Positions 49,526-58,889 of a stretch of DNA of 64,000 nt are shown here, piece after piece. Source of the DNA: Varanus komodoensis. Its lineage: Eukaryota; Chordata; Lepidosauria; Squamata; Varanidae. The notes beneath the pieces are model-generated. The model saw only the letters and a list, made by a program, of their open reading frames with translations. It did not search any database and was not told the DNA's origin. The DNA lies in contig NW_025335268.1 in NCBI RefSeq assembly GCF_004798865.1, forward strand, positions 89,522,748 to 89,586,747. The letters run 5' to 3'. Each line of letters begins with the position of its first letter. Within the stretch, counting starts at the first letter, position 1. The translations under genes were made by a program, and so were the position numbers.

Positions 49526-50090
49526 TGTTGTTGTTGTTGTTCAATCACAAAGTTGTGCCCCACTCCTTGTGACCCCATGGACAACATTCCTCCAGGTTAT
49601 CCTGCCTCTACCATCCCCCAGAATACACCCAACCCCACACTCACCTCTTCAGTGACCCCATCCAGCCGCCTCAACCTCTGATGTCCCCTTCTCCTTTTGC
49701 CTCCAATCATTCCCAGCTTCAGGGTCTTTTCCAGTGAGTCCTTTCTTCTCATTAGGTGGCCAAAATATTTGAGCTTCACCTTCTAAAGAACAGTCAGGGT
49801 TGATTTCCTTTAGGACTGACTGATTTGATCTCCTTGCAGTCCGAGGGACTCTCAGGAGTCTTCTCCAACACCACAATTCAGAAGTGTCAATTCCTCGGCA
49901 CTCAGCATTCCTTATGGTCCAACTCTCACAGCCATACATTGCAACTGGGAAAACCATAGCCTTGACTTTTGTATGCAGGGTGATGTCTCTGCTTTTTAGT
50001 ATGCTGTCTAGATTTGCCATAGCTTTCCTCTCCAGGAGCAAGCGTCTTTTAATTTCTTTGCTACATAGTCCATGCCAAATATATCCAACC
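49526..50090 (-). mobile_element. BovB LINE (RTE clade) 3' fragment, antisense in intron
   Basis: The left edge is (TTG)n followed by 'ttcaatcacaaagttgtgcc', the complement of the characteristic BovB 3' end. The minus strand encodes the ORF2 C-terminus almost as in ruminant BovB: KRRLLLERKAMANLDSIL, then SWTIRN, then ELWCWRRLLRVPRTARRSNQ (50110-49649), then in another frame KYFGHLMRRKDSLEKTL (49779-49597). One frame change separates the two parts, so the copy is dead. It is better preserved than the other RTE fragments and therefore probably younger. BovB is known for horizontal spread among squamates, ruminants and others. Confidence 0.9.
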
Positions 50091-50631
50091 ATTTGCAGCA
50101 CATGCAACATACTTCATTTTTGTACAGAGAATAACTTGCACAAACTTGAAGGACAACCCTCTGAACATGCAGCTCTGTTCTTTCAAACAAGGAACTGCCC
50201 AGTGACCGATTTCAGAGCAATCATCTGAAAATGTAACCATATCATGATGCATTAACATACAGCTCTGTGCCAGGTGAAGTGTCTGATTTTCTGCACACCA
50301 TCATGAAAAAGAGATTCTGTGTAGAAGGCACATTCTCACCTTATGGCATCTGCCTGCGTAAATGTTTAAGGCATGCTACTCATTTAATGAGAGTAACATT
50401 ATGCAACCTGATATTGTGTAGCCATTTTGGACGACAGTTTCCATTCTAGAGAAGGTTGCACTAGAATAACTCTAACAAATGTAACATAAAATGCTGAAAC
50501 ATCCAGTTGAAGCAACAGCACAGGATGCTTCAGGACTTTGAATTCTGGAGGAATTTGGCAAGGGTTTTTAGTGAATTGCAGTTATCTTTTTTCCTCTTCA
50601 GGCAATCAACAGGCTAAATATATACCTCATT

Positions 50632-50790
50632 ACATTTTATAGCGCCCGTAGCTGAAGCTCTCTGGGTGGTTCACAACATTTTAAGTTGCCCTTCCAGATT
50701 TCAACCAGGCTTGACCCTGGTTAGCTTCCAAGTTTGGGCAGGATCAAGCATTTCAGGCTATGCAGAAGCATCTCTTTCTATAGATATATA
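50632..50790 (-). repeat. 5S rRNA-derived SINE, antisense, copy 1
   Basis: Antisense 5S rRNA is recognisable: 'aaccaggcttgaccctggtt', 'agcttccaagtttgggcagg' and 'atcaagcatttcaggctatg' follow the complement of the 5S gene around its internal control region. On the left, 'gaagctctctgggtggttca' is the complement of the LINE-like tail. 5S-headed SINEs are a known class, and squamate examples with LINE-derived tails are described to my recollection. It sits 50 bases upstream of the short coding exon at 50838. Confidence 0.8.
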
Positions 50791-50837
50791 GAGAGAATGT
50801 GTATAGCTAACTGTGCTGTTCTTTTTTCCACCCACAG

Positions 50838-50888
50838 GAAAAGGACAATGAAAATTTGCATTTGAAAATCTTCATGCTTTCTGAGAAG
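50838..50888 (+). CDS. TMCO5A: TMCO5-like protein, exon encoding residues 111-127
   Basis: A 51-base, phase 0-0 micro-exon with a strong pyrimidine-rich acceptor ('ttttttccacccacag') and a consensus donor (GAGAAG|gtatgt). It encodes EKDNENLHLKIFMLSEK, a continuation of the coiled coil. Together with the preceding LKKL it resembles the LERKNKTL part of mammalian TMCO5A as I recall it. Being symmetric, the exon can be skipped without changing the frame. Confidence 0.7.
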
Positions 50889-51127
50889 GTATGTAATACA
50901 AGTTACTTGCATCTCCTGGGAGAATTTTCATTTCAGCATAGAACATGAAGCAAAAGACAGCAGGCATTTTTCAGATGGTATTACTATGATATAGTGATAA
51001 TGTTCTAGAAGCCTTCTGTAAGAAGCATCTCTTACTTGGAAAGCTGCCACATGAGACAAGCTAGAGAGAACCCAGCCCAGTTACCTCTATTGATCACCAT
51101 TCATTTAGAATAGGAAGGGAAAGAACA

Positions 51128-51620
51128 ATAGAAGAGCTGTGTTGCATCAGACCAAAAGTCCATCTAGTCCAGCATTCTGTTCCCACGGTGACCTGCCACT
51201 TTCTAAGGGATCCTAAAGCATGATGTGAGTGCAGTGGCACCCCAGCCATTGATAGAAAGAGGTTTATTGCATGAGATATTGGAGGTATGATACATCACTT
51301 ATGAACAATGGGCTCATAGCCTCATTGTCCATAAATTTGCCTAATGCCCTCTCAAAGCCACATACCTTAGTGGTCATCTCTACTTCTGGAATAGCAAGTT
51401 TCATTGTCTAAGTATGTGCTTTGTGAATAAGTAAGTACTTCCCTTTATCTGTCCTGAATCTCAGCTTTATTGGGTGACTCCGGGTTCTAGCCTTATGAGT
51501 ACCAATTCAATTTCTCCACTCCATGCATAATGTTGTGTACGTATCATACCCTGCCTGCCTCTGAGCCCAGTGGCAGCATAGCCCTTCTTGCTACTCTCTA
51601 GCTATGCCTGTAAGTGTGGA
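51128..51620 (-). repeat. CR1-type LINE fragment, antisense
   Basis: 'gctgtgttgcatcagaccaa', 'agtccatctagtccagcatt' and 'tattgggtgactccgggttc' follow a long CR1-type antisense consensus common in reptiles. The copy extends about 490 bases into the 3' region and is diverged. Confidence 0.65.
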
Positions 51621-51629
51621 GGGGAGCCC

Positions 51630-52820
51630 ATGTGAGCAAGAACACCTTTGGTCCCATGAACTGTTCTGAATGTTCCTTAAGCCTAAGGTTGCCTGTTTCT
51701 GGCTTGCGTATCACTTCAGCTGTGCCTGATCTACTCATCCCATTTCCTCAACGTATGGTTTCAACAAGCCAGTTTGGTCACATGCACTAGTTGTTACACT
51801 GTGTTAGGCCAGAACAATTGCACTCAGTTTCCATTCTGAAGTAAAATGCAAATTCATAGTGGCTCATTAGTGTGTGTGTTTCCTCCTGTTGAGTGACAAA
51901 AAGCTTTTTGCAAAGCATGTACTGCAGTTGTTATTTCGCCAGTGCTTAGCTTGCTTTAGCATGAAAGTCTGTTCATGGGGCATCTGCCATTATCAAGCTG
52001 GCATGAAGCATGAATATCGCACTCATAGGCTCTCTCGTCACAGAAATCCTGGTTGCACTAGAAGCACCAAATTTTGAAAGACTGCAGCTCTTTTGCCCCA
52101 GCCTGTATTTTTTTCCAAATGCTCCCCCATGTCTACTGGAATGATTATTTGTGTCATTCAGTCCACACTTTCCCATTGACCCACTGGGAAATGGATACAC
52201 ATCTAAAGCTCAACAAAGCACGCCATGGCAGATCTGCAATTAAGCTCTCTGACTGTTTTTGTTTGACTAACAAACACCCCCACCATGACTTCTTCAAAAG
52301 TGAGGAATATGGTCTCTAGGAGAGGGCATTTAACCTATCTCTTCCCCGATCTTTCATCCCTGAACCACCACTCACGTTGAAGCAACGATTCATTTGCTCC
52401 ATGGAGGGAAAAGACTGCTAATTGTTCAAACAAAGCAGCAGTGTACATCTATGATTGGAATCACCAGAGTTCCATTTGGCTTGGCTCCTGAAAACCATGG
52501 AAGTCACAGAATGGCGAAAGAGCCTTAGTGAGCTGACTAATGTATACTGGTGAGCTGAACGTGTGCTTTTGTGCCAAAAACTAGAGTTCAACTTTGACAA
52601 CATCCAGGAAGATCAACCAGCAGAGTTACCTGCAGCTCTGCTGTCATGTCAATAAACTGAGGGTAAGTAAATCTAGAACCAGGATCAAATAAGACTTGAA
52701 ATAGCATGAGGGACTTGTTCATGTGAAGAAATAATGCCTCGGAAAGTGTCCATTAAGCTTAATGTGAAATATAGTGAGAGATGGGGGGATACTCATTTAA
52801 TTAGTACTTCCAAAACCAAT
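51630..52820. other. Intronic sequence without identifiable features
   Basis: No exon with compatible phase was found here by eye. Confidence 0.4.
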
Positions 52821-52829
52821 ATGTGAACT

Positions 52830-53200
52830 GAAAATAAGTTATCTTTCAAAATTCACATTTGCCCAAACTTAGTAATGGAGTTCTCCAGTCAAAAAATGAG
52901 TACAAAAATGTGTATACTGGGAGAAATGCACATGAAAGTCCTATATTGTTAAAGATAATATTAAGCATGCATTCTATTAGCAAAATTGCTTGTGAAATTG
53001 ATAGTTATATAAGGAAAATCGCATATGAATGCACAACAAAATGCATATAATTAATACAAGCTTTTAAACAATTCTGAAAGTTCATGATGGACAGAATTTA
53101 AGACTGGAAAAACATCAAAGCTCAGGAGAAATTGAACTTAACTTTGGAAAATGGAGAAATGGGGGGAAACGGACATTGACAGATTTGTCCATATCTAAAT
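52830..53200. repeat. AT-rich dispersed repeat, copy B
   Basis: Shares the ordered words 'ggagttctccagtcaaaaaa' and 'attagcaaaattgcttgtga' with the copy at 29035-29285. Its right end 'ggacattgacagatttgtcc' is a small palindrome. Class unknown. Confidence 0.45.
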
Positions 53201-53664
53201 AGAGCCTGTTTGTGATCTCAGTGGACTGAAATAGCCAGATGCAAATATTACACATCATGACCATTGACTTGAACATGTGATCTAATGTTTATGAGGAGGG
53301 ACAATCCATGGGGAAATTGAAGTTTTATATATCCCTGCTTTGGTCACTTCACCTTTTCTGGTTACATGGAACTCCTTGCATAGTTCTTTGCTAAATTAGT
53401 TATTTTCTAACTTCTCTTGGACCTATTCATTAACACCTGCACTAGGTGTCAAGGTGCACTAGACTTCTCAGTTTGGTTGAATGAATTTTATTCATTTATT
53501 TACTAAAATCATTTCTATCCCATCGTTCAGGGGTAGGACTCAGGTCAGTGGTACAAGAACAAAGCACATCATCTACAACAATTTTGAATTTTAATTTTTA
53601 ATTCATACTGCCAAAATACATTTTCATTTTGTATCACTGGAGAAGTGTATGTTTTACTTATGAT

Positions 53665-53775
53665 GATAAGAATACATGAAGAGGCTTGCTGGATCAAACC
53701 AAGGATCTCTCTAGCTCAGCATTCTGTTCACATAGTGACCACTGAAGTTACTGCAAAAGATAGCTAGAGCTGGGG
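53665..53775 (-). repeat. CR1-type LINE fragment, antisense
   Basis: 'gaggcttgctggatcaaacc', 'agctcagcattctgttcaca' and 'tagtgaccactga' are a decayed version of the left end of the copy at 51128. Confidence 0.55.
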
Positions 53776-53779
53776 AAGG

Positions 53780-54650
53780 AATTTATGAATTTGCACTTAC
53801 AAGGACGATGAGTGTGTGCATCGGTCTATATTTGGTCCATGCCCATTTTAAATGTACTCAATTTCATCATTACCATACAATTTAAAATTAAAATAAAAAC
53901 CACATGAAAATCTATGCATTTTGTACATATCTTTCTGTAACAGGAGCCCAGGAGCCTGCTTGCAATCTCCTCCCAGATACCTGGGCGACTGGCAGTAGAC
54001 TGACACACTGCTGCAAAAATCGGAAAGGTTCCTCTACGTTGAGTTGATGAACCAGAGAATGCTTAGAGGGAAATGCAGAGTGGATTTCTCTGTGAAGGGA
54101 TGAGAAGCTCACTGCTGGTATTCCAGCGAGCTGCTGGAGTGAGCATGTGGTCAGAGACAATCCTGCTGCTTAATTCTAATTGCATGTGCTCTCCCTTCCC
54201 ACAAAGGCACTGGTTTGCATGTGGTCAAGCCGACCTTCTGGTAAAAAGCCTGAGGTCTGCCTCTTCCTGCTTTAATATATGCATGTTTGCATATGATTCC
54301 TGAGCTGCAAATTACATTGCAAAATTTGGAGAAGTGTAGAATACAAATAGCTGTGTTCTGATAGGTGCATTAGTCCAGGAACTGCAAATTATATTAATGT
54401 TTCTTAAAATGCAGCCCAAACAAAATTATCCAGTGTTGTTGGTGCTGTTCCAAAATGCTCTGGGTAATTTTGTAAGGTTTTACATAAGGCTTTTAGGAAT
54501 CTAACAGTTTTAAAGAAAAACTCTTTGCTATATTTTGCTGGCAGTCACACGGATTTAGGGAAACAGAGTGGATTTACTGGGAAAGAGTGCTCCATATATC
54601 CAGCTCCAAACACTATTCAGTGAAGCACATGGCATGTAATTCCAGCTTTC
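53780..54650. other. Intronic sequence without identifiable features
   Basis: No repeat or exon can be supported. Open frames on both strands at 53826-54303 lack motifs. Confidence 0.4.
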
Positions 54651-54660
54651 TTTCCAACAG

Positions 54661-54717
54661 AGATTTCATTTCCTTAGTAAGAAAAAGACAAGAAAAGTGG
54701 TGGGAAAACATGGAAAG
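54661..54717 (+). CDS. TMCO5A: TMCO5-like protein, candidate exon (residues 128-146)
   Basis: A 57-base, phase 0-0 segment between a good acceptor ('ctttctttccaacag') and donor (GGAAAG|gtaaca). It encodes RFHFLSKKKTRKVVGKHGK, a strongly basic peptide with no coiled-coil pattern. It fits the frame, and its inclusion brings the protein to about 278 residues, near the 288 I recall for human TMCO5A, where a basic patch also occurs in this area. However, a cryptic exon of this size is easily found by chance, and skipping it keeps the frame. Confidence 0.45.
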
Positions 54718-55070
54718 GTAACAACTGGAAGAAATTATTTTCTGAATACTCTGCATCTCCCCTCAAATATTTTCTTAAATAAGCTAGGGTGGTTACACAA
54801 CAAAATTCTTTTCTAAAAGTACCTGTGTCTCTAGCTAAGGCCTCACTCACATAAATAGAAGTGCAGAATTGTCCATTCCCCTTGCAAGACCACCATACCT
54901 CTTATTTTATTGAGGATTCTCCTAAAGTTGTTCTTAGTTCAATTGTCTCATGTAATGCATAGATCTATTTCTCTTGGCTATACTAGTAAGGACAAGTCTT
55001 AAATACATTTGCTTCCAAGATGCCCTAAATGATGAAATATTTTTGGTTGTTTTGCTTGCTTCTTAATTAG

Positions 55071-55127
55071 AGAGAGCTCCAGGAATCCAAACTTACCTGT
55101 GGGGAGGAAGATGAAGTTTTTATAAAG
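55071..55127 (+). CDS. TMCO5A: TMCO5-like protein, exon encoding residues 147-165
   Basis: A 57-base, phase 0-0 exon with acceptor 'gcttcttaattag' and donor ATAAAG|gtaaaa. It encodes RELQESKLTCGEEDEVFIK, acidic and consistent with re-entry into a coiled coil. A cysteine followed by E-E spacing aligns by eye with the equivalent part of mammalian TMCO5A. The acceptor is followed by AGAG, so an alternative site two bases on is possible but would break the frame. Confidence 0.65.
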
Positions 55128-55354
55128 GTAAAAATAATTATCATAAGCATAGGACACAGTCCAGCCAGCCAACATGAAGCCAACAGGGGTCCTACTGATT
55201 TGCTCTAATTTTCCCATTGTGCTCAGCTAGGCTTAAGTCCCCTGATCCTGACTGATCTCACCAGTAGGAGAGAACATGGTGACTTGAGACAGACCCTAAC
55301 CATGGCAGCACCCAACTGTGAAATCCCCACCCCACCCCCAGAGAAGTACAAGTG

Positions 55355-55605
55355 CCCCTCACATCACTAAGTTTTAGATGGCAATTAAAACATATCTGTT
55401 CACCTCATCTTTGGGAGTGTAATCTGGCCAGGGGCTTTTATTATTGGAGTCTGCAAATGTTGTATAATATTGCTTCTTTTAGATATATGTTTGAATGTAA
55501 TTGTAAAGTTTCGTTTCATTTCTTTTCATTTTTGTGCACTGCTCTGGGCTCCCTTAGTAGGAATGGTGATGTAGAAGTGAAATGAATGAAAAATAAATCT
55601 CTATT
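55355..55605 (+). repeat. L2-like LINE 3' end, sense
   Basis: 'aaaacatatctgttcacctc' (coding end remnant), an AT-rich trailer, then 'cactgctctgggctccctta' and 'gaagtgaaatgaatgaaaaa' form the sense 3' end of the family. Confidence 0.65.
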
Positions 55606-55955
55606 GTAGCATCCCCTTTCTCCAAATATATTTTTTTCTTCCTTAGAGGAGGAGTAACAGAAGGTAAAGAACTATCATTGATGAAGTACTTTTTGAAGTA
55701 CTCCACAAGGCTTTTCAAAGGTTCCAAAAATGCTCAGAGCACCTGATTGATTTGAGAGACAAGCACCAAGTGCTCAACCACCTTTAGTGGTTTTCATTTT
55801 GTCCACTAACATTGTCTCAGGTGGTGGACACTGAAATACGATTCTTGTCAGGGCACCTGGAATTCTTGTGACTCTACTAGCCAAGTATTGTAATTGTGCA
55901 CAAGATAAATGGCACTAGATGCATGTGGCAAAATTGATCTCTATTTATTTTCCAG

Positions 55956-56015
55956 ATGAAACACCAGATCCGGGAGCTAGAAGGCTATGTACAGGAATAC
56001 CAAGTGAAAATACAG
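55956..56015 (+). CDS. TMCO5A: TMCO5-like protein, exon encoding residues 166-185
   Basis: A 60-base, phase 0-0 exon with a strong acceptor ('tctctatttattttccag') and donor (ATACAG|gtatcc). It encodes MKHQIRELEGYVQEYQVKIQ, a clear amphipathic helix. The Y-V-x-x-Y-Q spacing corresponds to Y-I-x-x-Y-Q in the mammalian protein as I remember it, one of the better arguments for the family call. Confidence 0.75.
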
Positions 56016-56617
56016 GTATCCATGTGAGAAAGCTGATCTTTAGACAGACTGAATATCAAGAGCTGCCAAATTTAGGCTGTAATTCTTAACACATTTAACA
56101 CATTTGCTAGGGAATGAGTTCAGTTGAACACAGTGGGATGTATGCCTGAACAAACATACAAGGGATTCCACTGTTAAGCTGTGATGAGCCACAGTGGTGG
56201 TCCTGGATAGCTGAATTTGATACCCCCCTTTGGTACTGGTTCCCCCACTTAGGTAGTGGAAAAGGCGATTTCAAAGAAAGGGAGAGTGCCAGGCTGTGCA
56301 ATGAGCATGCAAAAGACAAATCAAAATAATTCCAAATGTGAACAGTGCTTCCGCAGCTTGTATTGCCTCAGTCTAAAACTGCTTATCTTCCCTTCAGTGA
56401 TATCATCACACAGCCAAATCTATTGCAGAGTCAAACCTGTCTTGCTGTAGAGCAGGATCCCTGTTAGTAGGAACCTGCCGTACTATAAAGAAAGCTCAAC
56501 CCCGCCACCCACCCGCATGAGTTATGCTGCTGATTGGCACTGAGAAGAGGTATAGGAGGTGCAGGAGAATGGTTTACCTAAATGCGTGTCCAAGATAGCT
56601 ATATTGCTATCTAGGCA

Positions 56618-56785
56618 GCTTCCATATACCGCCTGAAGTGACTGATCCTGCCTAATCTTGGAAGCTAAGCAGAGCTGGGGCTTGTTGAAGTCTGGATGGG
56701 TGACTTAATGTTGCTGACTGCCCAGAGAGCTTTGGCTTTGGGCAGTATAGAGATGATGATGATGATAATGATGAGACACACACAT
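56618..56785 (+). repeat. 5S rRNA-derived SINE, sense, copy 2
   Basis: 'gactgatcctgcctaatctt', 'ggaagctaagcagagctggg' and 'tctggatgggtgac' match 5S rRNA from the start of the internal promoter onward (consensus GGAAGCTAAGCAGGGTCGGGCC and TGGATGGGAGAC). The tail 'cccagagagctttggctttg' plus 'ggcagtatagagatg' equals the L2-like LINE tail in this window, and a (GAT)n tract follows. This is a SINE and not a 5S gene: the 3' third of 5S is replaced by the LINE tail. Confidence 0.85.
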
Positions 56786-56999
56786 CATAAAAAGTCCTCC
56801 AAGGTGATCCCCTGGGCTTGGCTCCCCAGTCTCCGGTCTGCTTTGCATCTGCTAAGAATCTAATTCCCTAGTGAGCATGCCTATTGTTCACAGTGCACTC
56901 ATCTAGCATCAAGCCTCGCACACTGGGCTAAAAGCACCCCCCTCACGCATCAAGTGCAGCCACTCTTTGAGCAGCCGCAACTGACTCTGAGCACTGGTT

Positions 57000-57240
57000 G
57001 TGGGGTCTTGCCAGGAAACCCGTTCCCTGCATCCACTGAGCAGTCAGTGTGTCTCTCTCGGGCTGCTGCACATGGTGTGGAAGAAGATTGCTAGTTGCAA
57101 AACCAGGGTCAATGAGCATTCATGGACTTCCTTTTGGTTTGAAGGCTGGACTGAACTCGAGCAAGCGTGCAAAACGTTGGAGGAGTACAAGCTGATATGG
57201 TTCATCCCAGCCTTACTCCAAAGGAACCCCATGGTTAGCT
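57000..57240. repeat. Repeat of unknown class, copy 2 of a pair
   Basis: Partner of 41370-41620, with the shared ordered words 'ggaa-cc', 'ctgctgcacatggtgtggaa' (versus 'tgctggacataacatggagg') and 'attcatggacttccttttgg'. The same orientation in both copies. Lies in an intron of the TMCO5-like gene. Confidence 0.5.
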
Positions 57241-57274
57241 TTTTTCTTCATGGGTCCTCTGGAAAGAGTTCTGC

Positions 57275-57378
57275 AACATTTATTTATTTATTTAGAGTAT
57301 TTGTATGCCATCCCATTGCATAGCCTCAGGACAGTTTACATAAAATAACATAAAACATAATACAAATAAAATCCAGAT
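57275..57378 (-). repeat. L2-like LINE 3' tail, antisense
   Basis: 'catttatttatttatttaga', 'gtatttgtatgccatcccat' and 'ctcaggacagtttacataaa' with an A-rich continuation. Confidence 0.65.
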
Positions 57379-58016
57379 CCACCCTGGATTTGGAAAGGTC
57401 CATAAGCCATGAATTGCTTATTCAGTGATGAGCCTATTACTACTTCATTTTGAGCTATTCCCTTAGAACTCATGAACTTTCACATTTGCTCATGAGACAT
57501 GCAAGCATGCCCATTTGAGGATTCCAAAATTTGATTTGTTCAGATTTCCTAAGCTGATTTCCTCCAAAAATCAACAGCAGCAACTTTGGTCTATGGAGGA
57601 AGCCTGCCTGGATTTGGGTGATCTGCATAAAAGCCCTGCTCCATTGCTGTTTAAGCTTTCCATTCACACACAGCAATCAGTAATCTCAAAGAAAAATTAG
57701 AATTGGGCACAAGATGAGCAACAAGCTGATATTCAGAGAATCCTGTTGCTATCAAGCATCATCCATTCACTTTCACTCTAAATCCTTATCATCACTTGCA
57801 CCGACCCAAAAGCCCTTTGACTGGCACATGCTGCTCTGGACACTTCTGGCTATGATAGTGAGAAGCAGCTCACACATCCTTTCTGTAGCCAGCATGTGGT
57901 CAATATATTTAAAAAATTCCCCTAGGACTTGAGCTGTGTGAAGTAGAGACATTGCTGTGGAGCGGGAAGGAAAAATGCAGTAACTGAGGAGGGCATGCTG
58001 ACTATTTTGCTTTTAG

Positions 58017-58081
58017 GTTCTTCAGGACAGAGAGAAAGCCCTGCAGGATGAGCTGTCAGCTGTTGCAAAAGACAAGGCTCA
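58017..58081 (+). CDS. TMCO5A: TMCO5-like protein, exon encoding residues 186-207
   Basis: The exon runs from the acceptor 'gactattttgcttttag' to a strong donor (GCTCA|gtaaga). It enters in phase 0 and leaves in phase 2; the split codon CA|G is completed by the terminal exon. It encodes VLQDREKALQDELSAVAKDK and the end of the coiled coil before the membrane segment. Human TMCO5A as I recall has about 25 more residues between this point and the membrane helix, so one further exon between 58.1 and 63.0 kb could exist; I found none with a compatible phase. Confidence 0.75.
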
Positions 58082-58784
58082 GTAAGACTCCTCTGTGATT
58101 CCATTTTTTCCCCCTGTAGCCAGGGTCTGGTCTTGAAGTATGTCAGATGAATTAAAGTCATGATTATTCTGCTGCTGGAGAATACTACAGAATACAGATG
58201 CTACCACAGGAAAGGGGACAGTTGAGTCAGTCCTTTATTTTATTCTGTAAGTAATCATGGAAATGGGCGATTTGTATCATTTCTTTACGCTGCATCTGAG
58301 GAGGCAGTGCCAGGGCTCGACTCAGAAGCGACCTTTATGGACCTTTACAAAATGCAAAGGCAGATTGCAGGCTGAAGGTCATCACACGCCTTGCCCAGCT
58401 TTGGACAGATGCCCTGTGCTCTGCGCCCAGGATTCATTCTTCCTCCTGAAATATATTTAAAAGGTCAAGGAAACCCGTCCTGTAGTATCTTTTATCTCTG
58501 CCACCTTATTAATCACTATAACTTCCATGAGAATATCTATAAAGTGATTTTCAATCATTCCTGGGCTTTGATCCATTATGGCAACCCTGGCTGTTAGGGA
58601 TGTGTGTTCATTTAATCCACATTCAGGGATACACAATTCATAATAAATGAAATACAATAGGAAGTCTTGCCAAGAAAGAAATTGCAAAAGTGTTTTTATT
58701 TTTTTAAAAAAATCCAAAAAATATGGAAATAGGAACAAAACAGTTTCTAGTGCACATTTCTGTTAACTTTGTTGTGTATAATGT

Positions 58785-58885
58785 GATATATTTATTATTT
58801 TTTTATTAAAGCGTTTCTAACCTGCCCCCCACTTCTGTCTTGGGACAGCTTACAATGAAAAAACAAATAAGATAAAACAAAACAG
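58785..58885 (-). repeat. L2-like LINE 3' tail, antisense
   Basis: 'tatttattatttttttatta', 'tctaacctgccccccacttc' and 'ttgggacagcttacaatgaa' plus an A-rich run. Confidence 0.6.
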
Positions 58886-58889
58886 CACA

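Noticed and set aside
56618-56735. Possible 5S rRNA gene
   Set aside because: Only the promoter-containing part resembles 5S, it is substituted at many positions and a LINE-type tail replaces the 3' end; it is a SINE.
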